Positions 21,645 through 30,303 of a stretch of 64,000 bases of DNA are shown here, in pieces. Origin of the DNA: Bradyrhizobium sp. B097. Lineage in GTDB: Bacteria; Pseudomonadota; Alphaproteobacteria; Rhizobiales; Xanthobacteraceae. The notes beneath the pieces were generated by a model. The model did no database searches. It saw only the letters and a list, made by a program, of their open reading frames with translations, and was not told the origin of the DNA. How positions within the stretch are numbered: position 1 is the first letter of the stretch; every line of letters starts with the position of its first letter. Where the stretch lies: contig NZ_CP152412.1 in NCBI RefSeq assembly GCF_038957035.1, positions 2,724,501 to 2,788,500 of the forward strand. The letters are read 5' to 3'. Both the position numbers and the translations under genes were made by a program.

Positions 21645-22702
21645 TGCCGCGACCGCCAGTCGAGATAGGCGCTCATGCCGGGCCGCAGTTCGGGCACCGG
21701 CTGCACCGGATAGGCGCGGATCGAGAATGTCCGCAAATCGAAATCGCCGGTGGCGCGGGTCGCCCGCCAGCTCGCATATTCGCCCTTGGTGGCGATCAGC
21801 TTGACCTCGACCGTGACATGACGGTCGTCGAGCGCTGGAATGCGGACGTCGAACTTGTCGCCGACCTTCAGGCCCTTGACGAGGTCCTCGCGCAGATCGA
21901 AATGGATCCAGAGATCTCCGAGATTGATCAGCGTCACCAGCGGCACGCCCGGCGAGACGAACTCGCCCGGCTCGACGTTGCGCTGATAGACTTGCGCTGC
22001 GACCGGCGCGTAGACCGCGAGCTGATCGATCACCGATTGGACGCTCTGAATGTCGGCTTCGGCTTTCTCGACATTGGCTTTCGCGATCGCGCGTTCTTCC
22101 TTGGTGTAACCGTTGACCGCCTGCTCATAGGCCGATTTCGCCTGATCGAGCCCGCGCTCGGCCTCGTGCAGCGCATCGGTGGTCTGGTCGAGACGGGCCT
22201 GCGGCGCGTTGCCTTGCTCGGTCAGTGTCTTGGCGCGATCGAAGGTCTTCTGCGCCAGCACCTGCGCGGCCTCCGCGCGCTCCATTTCCGCCTTCCGCGC
22301 GGCAATGGTTTCGACCCGCGTTCCAACCATGACATTGGCGAGCTGCGCATCCGCAACAGCCTTGGCGGCGCGCATCTGGTCCTGCTTTGCAAGCGTTTCC
22401 GGGTTGTCGATCTTCACCAGGACAGCGCCCGCGGCGACGTTCTGGCCGCGTTCGACCGGGATGTCCTTGACCCGTCCGTCGACGCGCGCGGCGATATCGA
22501 GCCGTGTCGCGTCGACCTCGCCCTGCACGAGCAGCGGCTCGGGCCGCAGCAGATAATAGATCGACAGCGCAACGATGATCGCGGCAACGACGCCGACAAT
22601 GATGGCCGGCATGCGCGTCGCAGCGTGCGCATTGTCCTGGCGCGCTGCCTGTGGTGGCTCCGACGTGCTTCGGCTCTCGTTACCAGAAGGTGACACGTCC
22701 AT
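21641..22702 (-). CDS. HlyD-family periplasmic adaptor (first of operon)
   Basis: A 353-residue adaptor with a cytoplasmic N-terminus, a TM at about 32-52 ('AIIVGVVAAIIVALSIYYLL'), the lipoyl half 'DIAARVDGRVKDIPVERGQN', a long helical hairpin and the return half VYAPVAAQVYQRNVEPGEFV. It differs from the other adaptor of the operon in its longer N-terminus and a C-terminal barrel extension (HVTVEVKLIATKGEYASW). The ATG at 22702, seven bases after GGGG, is preferred to a GTG 12 bases upstream. Confidence 0.9.
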   Translation of the reverse strand: MDVSPSGNESRSTSEPPQAARQDNAHAATRMPAIIVGVVAAIIVALSIYYLLRPEPLLVQGEVDATRLDIAARVDGRVKDIPVERGQNVAAGAVLVKIDNPETLAKQDQMRAAKAVADAQLANVMVGTRVETIAARKAEMERAEAAQVLAQKTFDRAKTLTEQGNAPQARLDQTTDALHEAERGLDQAKSAYEQAVNGYTKEERAIAKANVEKAEADIQSVQSVIDQLAVYAPVAAQVYQRNVEPGEFVSPGVPLVTLINLGDLWIHFDLREDLVKGLKVGDKFDVRIPALDDRHVTVEVKLIATKGEYASWRATRATGDFDLRTFSIRAYPVQPVPELRPGMSAYLDWRSRQ

Positions 22703-23203
22703 AGCTGACCCCACATTGGCTCATGACCAGGATAGTCATTCACTATGGCGTGGATGTTAAATCCTGCCAACCTCGGCAGCCTGTCCGATCCGGCTCGAAT
22801 TTGACCGGAGCAACCGCGTCCGGTGCCGCCGAGGCGATCTCGTTGCGATGTGCGCCGCATCGATGCGCGGTTGCACGCACAATTCCAGCCGCGGGCGCTT
22901 TGAAGCGCGAAGCCCGCGTGCTCGCTGCATGTGACGAACCATCCTGCAGTGAACCCAGGTTCCGCCCAGGTTCGCGCTTGCGACCGCGGGCGTGCCCGCT
23001 GACTTTCGCGCCGCTGCCGCGTGGCCCGAGCAGGCCGCCATTGCGGGCCGCGCATGGCATCGCCGGTCACACGGATATTTGAAGCCCCGCGCCCGAATAA
23101 ATCGTATCCGATTAAATCGGGATACTTGAAGACCAGCCGCTCCATGCCTTTATCTGGCGCGAGCGAATTAATCGTATGCGATGTAAATCGCGGGAGCGTT
23201 ACC
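22703..23203. other. 501-bp divergent intergenic region with paired operator-like sites
   Basis: It lies between the efflux operon (minus) and a small exported protein (plus). The only structure I see is the pair of similar sites at 23094-23195, described separately. The remainder, 22703-23093, shows no ribosome binding site or plausible gene. Confidence 0.5.
23094..23195. promoter_or_regulatory. Two operator-like repeats 70 bp apart
   Basis: Site 1 (23094-23122) reads CGAATAAATCGTATCCGATT then AAATCGGGA; site 2 (23164-23195) reads CGAATTAATCGTATGCGATG then TAAATCGCGGGA. Each holds an imperfect palindrome AATCG-N4-CGAT. The 70-bp spacing is close to seven helical turns. Site 2 overlaps the ribosome binding sequence of the gene at 23204. 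Confidence 0.5.
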
Positions 23204-23506
23204 ATGACTATCAGGATTTCCCACGTCGCCAGGTCGTTCAGCACCACGACGTTCAGAACAATCGCGCTGGCTGTGGCGCTGTCGGCCATCGCGGCGACGG
23301 CCGCCTCGGCCCAGGCCGCGATCTCCGAGCCGGCGGCTTACCAAGCGCTGTATCCGTATCGGGACGTGCTCAACAACGGCGCGCCGACGCCGGCGGCCAA
23401 GCTGGTGCTGCTGCCGCCCGCGGTGCTGCAGGCGCTGCAAGCGCAGGAGAGCGGCATCGGCGTCGTTCATGTGCCGCGCCGCAGTGCGCATCGTGCCCGG
23501 CGCTGA
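23204..23506 (+). CDS. Small exported protein of unknown function
   Basis: A 100-residue protein with a signal peptide (TM-like residues about 19-36, cleavage near ASAQA) and a short mature part: 'AISEPAAYQALYPYRDVLNN', GAPTPAAKLVLLPPAVLQAL, and a basic tail VPRRSAHRARR. I recognise no domain. GGGAG lies eight bases before the ATG. The paired operator-like sites just upstream imply regulated expression. Confidence 0.6.
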   Translation: MTIRISHVARSFSTTTFRTIALAVALSAIAATAASAQAAISEPAAYQALYPYRDVLNNGAPTPAAKLVLLPPAVLQALQAQESGIGVVHVPRRSAHRARR

Positions 23507-23664
23507 GGCCCAGCAGAGAATGTGCGTCGATCGACCCGCATCCTCAAACCGGATCAGACCAGCTCTCGCGCCTGTGATTGAATGATAAAAATCATTCTAT
23601 TGATCGCCGGCGCGGCTCGACTACGTCGAAATAGAGTTGCTTCCCCTTATGACGGAGACGTTCC

Positions 23665-23817
23665 ATGACCAAGCAGATCGACGACCTCTCAAGGTACTAT
23701 CGCTATGAGCTCGTGCACGGCGACCATGCAGATTTCATCGCCTATCAACGCAATCTGGGCGACGGCGTCTGGCAGACGTATTCGACCTGGATGATCCCGC
23801 GCGCGAATGGCGAATAG
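23665..23817 (+). CDS. 50-residue hypothetical protein
   Basis: A short frame with an ATG preceded by GACGGAGACGTT and a stop at 23815. The peptide, MTKQIDDLSRYYRYELVHGD followed by HADFIAYQRNLGDGVWQTYS and TWMIPRANGE, is rich in aromatic residues and looks like a folded small protein rather than noise. It has no signal peptide or TM. It is followed by a strong bidirectional terminator at 23874, which supports it being a transcribed unit. Confidence 0.55.
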   Translation: MTKQIDDLSRYYRYELVHGDHADFIAYQRNLGDGVWQTYSTWMIPRANGE

Positions 23818-23873
23818 CGCCGGCTGACGCGGGCGATCACCGGGACCTGCCGCGGAAAGAAACGCGGAAAGAA

Positions 23874-23903
23874 AAATGCGCCCGGTGCCGGCCGGGCGCA
23901 TTT
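23874..23903. terminator. Bidirectional terminator
   Basis: A perfect 12-bp stem AAATGCGCCCGG / CCGGGCGCATTT with a six-base loop, between the 50-residue gene and the convergent substrate-binding protein gene. Confidence 0.88.
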
Positions 23904-23960
23904 CTTGTTGGCTGTCATCGGGCACGCATCCGGGCGACGCGGCGCGCGGCAGCGTGCTCG

Positions 23961-25175
23961 TCAGTTCGACTTCACCAGCGGGCAACCGCCCTTGTCGAGC
24001 GGGCGGAAGGCTTCGTCGCCGGGCACGGTGGTGATCAGCTTGTAGAGATCCCACTCGCCCTTGGATTCCTCGGGCTTCTTGGTCTCGAACAGGTACATGT
24101 CGTGCACCATGCGGCCGTCGATCCGGATATGGCCGTTCTTGGCGAAGAAGTCGTTGACCGGCGTCTTGCGCATCTGCTCCATCACCTTCGGCGCCTCGTC
24201 GGTGCCGATGGCTTCGATCGCCTTCAGGTAATGCATGGTCGCCGAATAAAGGCCGGCCTGGATCATGGTCGGCATGTGGCCGACCTTCTCGTTGAAGCGC
24301 TTCGAGAAGGCGCGGGTCTCGTCGTTCATGTCCCAGTAGAAGGCGTCGGTGACGATCAGGCCCTGTGTCGCCTTCAGGCCCAGCGCATGGGTGTCGGTGA
24401 TTTCCATCAGCAGCGCGATCAACTTCTGGCCGCCCTGGGTCAGGCCGAACTCGGCGGCCTGCTTCAGCGCCGTGGTGGTGTCGCCGCCGGCATTCGCCAG
24501 CGCCACGACCTTGGCCTTGGAAGCCTGCGCCTGCAGCAGGAAGGACGAGAAGTCCGACGAGTTGAGCGGGTGGCGGACTTCGCCGAGCACCTTGCCGCCG
24601 GTCTCCTTGACGACGTTGGCGGCGTCGCGCTGCAGCGCCATGCCGAAGGCGTAGTCGGCGGTGACGAAGAACCAGGTGTCCTCGCCGCGCTTGACCATCG
24701 CCTTGCCGGCGACATTCGACAGCGCATAGGTGTCGTAGGTCCAGTGCACGGTGTTGGGCGAGCAGGCGGTGCCGGTGATATCGGAGGAGCCGCCGCCGGA
24801 GTTGATGTGGATCTTGTTCTTTTCGCGCGTCAGCGCCGAGATCGGCAGCGCGACGGACGAGGTCGGCACGTCGAGGACCGCATCGACCTTGTCGTTGTCG
24901 TACCAGTTGCGCGCGATGCTGACGCCGACGTCGGGCTTGTTTTGATGATCGGCCACGACGACCTGGATCGGCTTGCCCTTCACCTTGCCGCCGTAATCTG
25001 CGACCGCCATCTCGACCGCGGCGACCGAGCCCTTGCCGGTGGCGTCCGCATAGAGGCTCGACATGTCGGTGAGCACGCCGAGCTTGACGACGTCGTCGGA
25101 GATCTGGGCGTTCGCCGCGGTGCCGGAGACCGCAAGCGCGAGGCCAGCCGCTGCCGCGGCCAAGAGCGATTTCAT
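23961..25175 (-). CDS. ABC transporter substrate-binding protein (LivJ-like, Peripla_BP_6)
   Basis: A 404-residue periplasmic binding protein with a signal peptide (MKSLLAAAAAGLALAVSGTA, cleaved after ANA). The type 1 periplasmic fold opens VVKLGVLTDMSSLYADATGK and continues with 'GKPIQVVVADHQNKPDVGVS' and DKVDAVLDVPTSSVALPIS. The family binds branched-chain amino acids, amides or aromatic acids. No permease or ATPase genes adjoin, so it is an orphan here. The start has GGGAGAG upstream; a longer frame adds 16 residues with no signal-peptide character. Confidence 0.92.
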   Translation of the reverse strand: MKSLLAAAAAGLALAVSGTAANAQISDDVVKLGVLTDMSSLYADATGKGSVAAVEMAVADYGGKVKGKPIQVVVADHQNKPDVGVSIARNWYDNDKVDAVLDVPTSSVALPISALTREKNKIHINSGGGSSDITGTACSPNTVHWTYDTYALSNVAGKAMVKRGEDTWFFVTADYAFGMALQRDAANVVKETGGKVLGEVRHPLNSSDFSSFLLQAQASKAKVVALANAGGDTTTALKQAAEFGLTQGGQKLIALLMEITDTHALGLKATQGLIVTDAFYWDMNDETRAFSKRFNEKVGHMPTMIQAGLYSATMHYLKAIEAIGTDEAPKVMEQMRKTPVNDFFAKNGHIRIDGRMVHDMYLFETKKPEESKGEWDLYKLITTVPGDEAFRPLDKGGCPLVKSN

Positions 25176-25288
25176 CGTGTTTCTCTCCCTGATTTTTCGT
25201 TCGAGGTTGCTTCCACGAGGCACCTTCTATCCGGTGCGGCAACCTGTCGCAAAGACGACTTTTTGGGCATGCGGCGGACCGAATCTTC

Positions 25289-25422
25289 TCCCTCTCCCCG
25301 CTCTTCGCGGGGAGAGGGTTGGGGTGAGGGGCCTTCTCCACGAGTGGCGATTGTAGTGAGACCTGTACCCCCTCACCCGGATTGCTTCGCAATCCGACCT
25401 CTCCCCGCAAGCGGGGCGAGGT
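25289..25422. repeat. Palindromic repeat (CCCTCTCCC type), copy 1
   Basis: Begins CTCCCTCTCCCCGC, ends CCCCGCAAGCGGGGCGAGGT, with internal CCCTCACCCGGATTGCTTCG hairpin. A second copy lies at 34580-34710. Confidence 0.75.
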
Positions 25423-25448
25423 AAAAGAGCAATCCGCTCGAGCAGCTC

Positions 25449-27017
25449 CTACAGCGCCGGTAGCGCGGTGACGGCGGCCTTGATGGTGCCGTCGGTCTCC
25501 ACGATCACCCGGAGCGTCTTCGAATCGAACGCGATGCCGGCGAGGCGGATGCTGTTGACGTCGGCGTCGACGCGGATGCCTTCCTCGTTCTTCTGCAGGT
25601 CGGCGATGGCGGCGGTGATCTTCCGCTGCGCGTTGGTCGCAAATGGCTTCAGGTCGACGACCAGCCGATCGGCGAGTGCCTGCTGCAAATGCGGGATCGC
25701 CGCGCGCGCGGCGGCGCCGAGCAGGCCGAACGCGGCTTCGGACTCGACCGCCAGCTCGACGTCGGTGAGCCGCAGCGTCTGCGCCGCCTGGTCGAGTCGC
25801 GGCCGGCCCCAGATGTGCACGGTCGCCTCGGCGCCGAAGCCGAAGAAGCTCTTCTTCTCCTTGGCGTGCACCAGAAGCGAGATCAAAAGCCGGTCGCCGG
25901 AGGCGGCGATGCTCGCACTCTTGACGGTCACGTCGACCGGGCCGGAGCCGTCCTCGGGGAAGGTCTTGCCCTTCAACTGCGCCTCGACCAGCTGCGTCAG
26001 CGTGGTGAAGGACATGTCGACCGGCAGGCCGACCGAGACCTGGCTCGGCATCGGCGGCACGATCGAGAGCTTGTCGGGGAACGGGCAGTTCGGCGTGGTC
26101 TGCGCCTCCGTGATCCGCGTCTCGGCCTCGATCCCCATGGTCAGGATCAGCGAGGACGCATCGACCTTCGGCTGCGCGGCGATCGCGCGGGTCGGCCGCA
26201 GTTCGAGCCACATCGGCGGCATCGACGCGGTGCCGCCGGTACCCTGCAGCGGGATCGAGCGGCAGGCCTTGACCCATTGCGTGCGGGCGGCGTTCTGGAA
26301 CACCGGGTCGTTGTGCAAGCGCTCCTCGACCGCGGAAATCTGGTCGGCGACCGCCTTGTCGATGACCGGCTTCACCTGGGCCGGCACGCTGATGCGGACG
26401 CCGGCGGCCGACAGGCTGGTGTCGCCGAGATTGACTTGCGCCTGCAGGTTCGGCTCGATCCGCCAGGACGCGCCGAGCTTCGGCCGCGCGGTCAGCGTGA
26501 CGCTGCCCTTGATGTCGGCATTGGCGTTGATGTTCTTGATGTTCACGGCGCCGATCTGCTTGGCGACATTGCCGCCGAGCAGGCTGCCGAGCGCGTCGCT
26601 GACCGCGCCGGTCGCCTTCGCGGACAGCGAGCCGGTGACCTGGAGCGTGCCGTTGATCGGGGTCGTCAGCGTCAGCACGTCCTGCGCGCCGGTCGCCGCG
26701 ATCGGCCCGCGCGAGGCGGTCCAGCCGATGTCGGCATTTTGCAGGATCTGCTGGACCGGATTGTCGGCCTTGCCGCCGAAGGTCTTCGGCGCGCCGCGTT
26801 CGGCGGCATCGCGGATCGCCGACAGCGCGACCGAGACCTGCGCCACGACCGTCGAGGAGCGCGGCGCCTGCGGCAGCGGCGGCAGCTGCACGAGCGGCGG
26901 CGCCTGCACCGTGACGCTCGGCGCCAGCCAATCCATGGCCTTGAGGCTGATCGCGAACGAGACCAGCACCACCGTGAGCCCGAGCGCGATCGTTCTTGGA
27001 TGCATCGGTAGACGCAT
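25449..27017 (-). CDS. DUF4403 family protein, membrane-anchored
   Basis: A 522-residue protein with one N-terminal hydrophobic segment ('TIALGLTVVLVSFAISLKAM') acting as signal or anchor. The periplasmic part carries a beta-rich, duplicated DUF4403-like body beginning SSTVVAQVSVALSAIRDAAE; the C-terminal half repeats the theme (PPMPSQVSVGLPVDMSFTTL). The function of the family is unknown. Three ATGs are possible; the one at 27017 has GGGGG four bases upstream. Its neighbours are an orphan binding protein and an L,D-transpeptidase. Confidence 0.75.
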   Translation of the reverse strand: MRLPMHPRTIALGLTVVLVSFAISLKAMDWLAPSVTVQAPPLVQLPPLPQAPRSSTVVAQVSVALSAIRDAAERGAPKTFGGKADNPVQQILQNADIGWTASRGPIAATGAQDVLTLTTPINGTLQVTGSLSAKATGAVSDALGSLLGGNVAKQIGAVNIKNINANADIKGSVTLTARPKLGASWRIEPNLQAQVNLGDTSLSAAGVRISVPAQVKPVIDKAVADQISAVEERLHNDPVFQNAARTQWVKACRSIPLQGTGGTASMPPMWLELRPTRAIAAQPKVDASSLILTMGIEAETRITEAQTTPNCPFPDKLSIVPPMPSQVSVGLPVDMSFTTLTQLVEAQLKGKTFPEDGSGPVDVTVKSASIAASGDRLLISLLVHAKEKKSFFGFGAEATVHIWGRPRLDQAAQTLRLTDVELAVESEAAFGLLGAAARAAIPHLQQALADRLVVDLKPFATNAQRKITAAIADLQKNEEGIRVDADVNSIRLAGIAFDSKTLRVIVETDGTIKAAVTALPAL

Positions 27018-27225
27018 CATTCCCCCGGATGAAATCAACTTGACGGGTTGTACAGGCCCGCCGACGAGGGCGCCAGTGTGGCGGGATCAAGCTGCTTCGG
27101 CGGCGGAAGCGGGCCGGTCGCCCGAGATCACATGGAAGTTAACGATCCGGACGTTAACGATTATGAACGCGACGATGGCCCCGGCATGATGCCGGAGCCG
27201 TCGTCGATGTCTGAATGTGTCGGGC

Positions 27226-27915
27226 CTAGCGGACGGCCGAGCCGAGGTCGGCGCGGCGGTCGGTCATCGGCAGCACGATCACCTTGGTGCCGACGTTGAC
27301 CCGCGAATAGAGGTCGGTGACGTCCTCATTGGTGAGGCGCAGGCAGCCGGAGGAGACGTGGGTGCCGATCGTCTCCGGCGCGTTGGTGCCGTGGATGCGG
27401 TACACGGTGCCGCCGAGATACATGGCGCGGGCGCCGAGCGGGTTGCCGGGACCGCCGGCCATGTGGCGCGGCAGATAGGGCTGGCGGGCGATCATTTCCG
27501 GCGGCGGGGTCCAATCCGGCCACTCCGCCTTCTTGGTGATGGTCTGGGTGCCCGACCAGGTGAAGCCGTCGCGGCCGACGCCGATGCCGTAGCGCATGGC
27601 CTGGCCGTTCCCGAGCACGAGATAGAGATAGGTGTGCGGGGTATCGATGATGACGGTGCCGGGCGCCTCGCGGGTCGGATAGGCGACGACCTGGCGGCGC
27701 AGCCGGGCCGGCAATTCGACGGAACGGTCTTCCTCCTGCGCCTGCGGCATCGACTGCACCGGCGGCTGCACGGCCTCGGTCGGCGGCGTCAGGATGAAGG
27801 GGAATAGCGGCAGCGGAGCGGCCGCGGCGGAGCCCGAGAAAGCGACGGTGCCAATCGCCAGCGCACCGAAGGCGGCGGCAGCGAGACGTGCGTTCAGCTT
27901 GATGGAATTGAACAT
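27226..27915 (-). CDS. L,D-transpeptidase (YkuD/ErfK family)
   Basis: A 229-residue exported enzyme that forms 3-3 peptidoglycan crosslinks or attaches proteins to peptidoglycan. The signal peptide ends near SAAAAP, a Pro-rich linker follows, and the YkuD domain begins around residue 80 (GTVIIDTPHTYLYLVLGNGQ). The catalytic signature is HGTNAPETIGTHVSSGCLRL with the nucleophilic Cys. AGGGG precedes the ATG at 27915; the frame extends 34 codons further without family similarity. A motif shared with the Cys-rich gene at 43963 lies about 100 bp upstream. Confidence 0.93.
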   Translation of the reverse strand: MFNSIKLNARLAAAAFGALAIGTVAFSGSAAAAPLPLFPFILTPPTEAVQPPVQSMPQAQEEDRSVELPARLRRQVVAYPTREAPGTVIIDTPHTYLYLVLGNGQAMRYGIGVGRDGFTWSGTQTITKKAEWPDWTPPPEMIARQPYLPRHMAGGPGNPLGARAMYLGGTVYRIHGTNAPETIGTHVSSGCLRLTNEDVTDLYSRVNVGTKVIVLPMTDRRADLGSAVR

Positions 27916-28014
27916 TGTCGACCCCTGTTGTTTGCGCCCTGCGCGCCAGTTCCGGCGCGTCGTTGGGTCAAACCAGTACAGGTGAGGCGTTTCAGGACGT
28001 TTGCACGAAATCGC

Positions 28015-28049
28015 CAAAATGGTTTCGTGCCGTTAGGGATTTGTTTCGT
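28015..28049 (-). promoter_or_regulatory. Shared upstream motif, copy 1 (L,D-transpeptidase)
   Basis: On the plus strand CAAAATGGTTTCGT, 12 bases, TTTGTTTCGT minus one overlap; on the minus strand ACGAAACAAA then ACGAAACCATTTTG. An inverted repeat GCACGAAA / TTTCGTGC brackets the left half (28003-28030). A third GTTTCGT follows at 28054. The twin of this motif lies at 44381-44414. Confidence 0.5.
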
Positions 28050-28113
28050 CAGTGTTTCGTCGCACGGTTAAGGGCGCGTTGCCGAGGGCTGTCCCATCCC
28101 AAGACATCGCTCC

Positions 28114-28129
28114 TGGCACGGCGCTTGCT
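28114..28129 (+). promoter_or_regulatory. Sigma-54 (-24/-12) promoter
   Basis: TGGCACG-GCGC-TTGCT matches the RpoN consensus TGGCACG-N4-TTGCW at every specified base. It lies 34 bases before the ATG of the acyltransferase gene at 28164. Confidence 0.7.
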
Positions 28130-28163
28130 GTCCGAAGGCGTGGTTCGGAATGGAGTGGAAATC

Positions 28164-29384
28164 ATGCCAGCGCCTTCGATCGGCAGCATGCTGGATCAGC
28201 AGAAGGGCTTTGGTCCGGGGTTCGATTTTCTCCGCGTTGCGCTCGCGATCTCGGTCGTCGCGGGGCATACGTCCTATGTTGCCACCGGGCGCGGCGACTC
28301 CGATTTGACGGGGGTCTTCTGGTTTCCGCAATTTGCCATCCTCGTGATGTTTTTCGCATTGAGCGGATTCCTGATCGCCGCAAGCGGGCTGCGGCTCAGC
28401 CTGAAGGAATTCCTGATCAATCGCGGCATGCGGATCATTCCGGCGCTCGCGGTCGAGATCGTGCTGTCGGCGTTGATCCTCGGACCGATCTTCACCACGC
28501 TGCCGCTCTGGGACTACTTCACCAGCGCCGGCACCTACAAATATTTCACGAACGTCGTCGGCCTCGTGAACTACACCCTGCCGGGCGTGTTCAGCAGCAA
28601 TCCCGCGCCGGAGGTCAACAGTTCGCTGTGGACCGTGCCGTTCGAGTATGGCTGCTACGCGGTGATGGCGGTCATCATGACCTTGGGGCTGCTGCGCAGG
28701 CCGGCGCTGATCGTGCTCGGCGTCGTCGTCCTGGTCGGCATCGGCTTTGCCGTGCAGATCACCGGGCATGCCGCAACGCCGTCGCAACTGCCTCCGGGCG
28801 TCGCCGGCTCGCTGTATGACAAGGTCTTCAGCACGGCGCTGTTCCTCGGGCGCGGCGCGAAACTGCCGGTTGCCTGCCTGCTCGGGATCGCGATCTACCT
28901 TTACCGCGACCGCATTCCCTATGACGGGCGCATTCTCGCCGTCTGCTGCGCGCTCTGCGTCGGAGCCGCATCGCTCGGACCGGCCGCCTGGATCACCCAG
29001 CCAGTCCTCAATGCCGCCATTGCTCCGGCGCTGGTCTACATCACCGTGTTCCTCGGTGTCTCGAAGCTGCCGCGGCTGCCGCTGTTCTCAAGGGGCGACT
29101 ATTCCTACGGGATCTATCTGTACGGTTTCCCGATGCAGCAGGTGGTGAAGGTGTGGCTGCCGAACGCGTCGCTGATTGCCCAGTTCGCCGTCGCGCTGGT
29201 GCTGATTACGGCGTTCGCGGCATTCTCCTGGCACTGGATCGAGAAGCCGGTCCTGAAGCTGCGCCGCCATTTCTCGTTCGTGGCGCGCAAGCGGCTCGAG
29301 CCGGAGGACATGGTCGAGATGCTCGAGGGGACCGGGCCGCTTGCCATCAGCGTCAGCGGCAGCAGCAGCAGGCGATCTTCCTGA
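28164..29384 (+). CDS. Membrane acyltransferase, family 3 (OafA-like)
   Basis: A 406-residue integral membrane protein with about ten TMs. The N-terminal block GFDFLRVALAISVVAGHTSY has the conserved His of acyltransferase 3 proteins, which transfer acetyl, succinyl or other acyl groups to sugars of surface polysaccharides or Nod factors. Another family block is 'SSLWTVPFEYGCYAVMAVIM'. The C-terminal 50 residues are cytoplasmic. GGAG lies 11 bases before the ATG. A sigma-54 promoter directly precedes it, so an enhancer-binding protein should control it. The acceptor is unknown. Confidence 0.9.
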   Translation: MPAPSIGSMLDQQKGFGPGFDFLRVALAISVVAGHTSYVATGRGDSDLTGVFWFPQFAILVMFFALSGFLIAASGLRLSLKEFLINRGMRIIPALAVEIVLSALILGPIFTTLPLWDYFTSAGTYKYFTNVVGLVNYTLPGVFSSNPAPEVNSSLWTVPFEYGCYAVMAVIMTLGLLRRPALIVLGVVVLVGIGFAVQITGHAATPSQLPPGVAGSLYDKVFSTALFLGRGAKLPVACLLGIAIYLYRDRIPYDGRILAVCCALCVGAASLGPAAWITQPVLNAAIAPALVYITVFLGVSKLPRLPLFSRGDYSYGIYLYGFPMQQVVKVWLPNASLIAQFAVALVLITAFAAFSWHWIEKPVLKLRRHFSFVARKRLEPEDMVEMLEGTGPLAISVSGSSSRRSS

Positions 29385-29409
29385 CGAGCGTCAACAACGT
29401 CGCCTGCGC

Positions 29410-30192
29410 TCAGAGCCGGATGTATCCGGCCAGTCCGTCCCACAGCAGCTTGGCCGCGGTGATGACGAGAATGGCGTAGCAGGCGCGGTACAGCGCGCGC
29501 TGGTCGAGGCGTTCGTGCAGCCGCCAACCGGCCCAGACGCCGACCGGCACGGCCGGCACGCAAAGCGCCATCAGCATCCACAGGCTTCCCGACGGTGTGG
29601 CGAGCACCAGCCATGGGCCGGCCTTCAGCAAATTGCCGACCGTGAAGAACAGGCTGGTGGTGCCGGCGTAGAGCGCCTTCGACATGCCGAGCGGCAGCAG
29701 GTACATCGCAAGCGGCGGCCCGCCTGAATGCGCGACCATCGTGGTAACGCCGGAGGAGAGCCCGGCGAGCGTCGCCTTGATCGTCGAGCGCGGACGCGGC
29801 TTGATCTCGCCGCCGCCGATGAACCACAACGCGGCGAACGCCAGCGTCACCACGCCCATCACGATCTCGACGGCATGGCGGTCGAGATCGCGCAGCGCGA
29901 AATAGCCGAGAACGATGCCGACCACCAGCGCCGGCAGCAGCATCGCGAGGTCGGCGCGCGACCAGGTGCTCGGGCGCCAGAAACGCAGCGCCGTAAGGTC
30001 CATGACGACGAACAATGGCGCAAGCAGCGCGCCGGCCGCAATCGGGTCCATCGCGAGCGAGAGCAGCGGGATGCCGACAATGGCAAAGCCGCCGCCGAAC
30101 GCGCCCTTCATGAAGGCGATCAGGAACACGCCGGCCAGCGCGACCGCGAGCACGAATGGCGCGGGCAGATCGGCGATGATGGACGTGATCAT
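29410..30192 (-). CDS. TauE/SafE family membrane permease
   Basis: A 260-residue protein with about eight TMs in two repeats, typical of TauE/SafE anion exporters (sulfite, sulfoacetate and related). Family segments: 'VFLIAFMKGAFGGGFAIVGI' near the N-terminus and 'LAGLSSGVTTMVAHSGGPPL' in the second half. The start at 30192 follows a poor ribosome binding sequence; a longer frame to 30276 adds Cys/Arg-rich residues unlike the family. Its substrate cannot be inferred from neighbours. Confidence 0.88.
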   Translation of the reverse strand: MITSIIADLPAPFVLAVALAGVFLIAFMKGAFGGGFAIVGIPLLSLAMDPIAAGALLAPLFVVMDLTALRFWRPSTWSRADLAMLLPALVVGIVLGYFALRDLDRHAVEIVMGVVTLAFAALWFIGGGEIKPRPRSTIKATLAGLSSGVTTMVAHSGGPPLAMYLLPLGMSKALYAGTTSLFFTVGNLLKAGPWLVLATPSGSLWMLMALCVPAVPVGVWAGWRLHERLDQRALYRACYAILVITAAKLLWDGLAGYIRL

Positions 30193-30303
30193 GGTGTCGT
30201 GCCGAGCGTTGTGGTCGTACTCAACATGGCCACGCGCGCATGCACGCGCAATCCAAACATTGCTCTCCGTGCACATTGCTCTCGGTGCAATCGGCCTGCG
30301 CGC

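Noticed and set aside
22757..23060. Short minus-strand frames upstream of the efflux operon
   Set aside because: Several overlapping frames with no ribosome binding sequence and no family resemblance.
23689..27090. A minus-strand open frame of 1133 codons spanning the binding protein and the DUF4403 protein
   Set aside because: It runs in a different frame across two well-recognised genes and a palindromic repeat, and is Arg/Gly/Ala-rich, as GC-rich shadow frames are.
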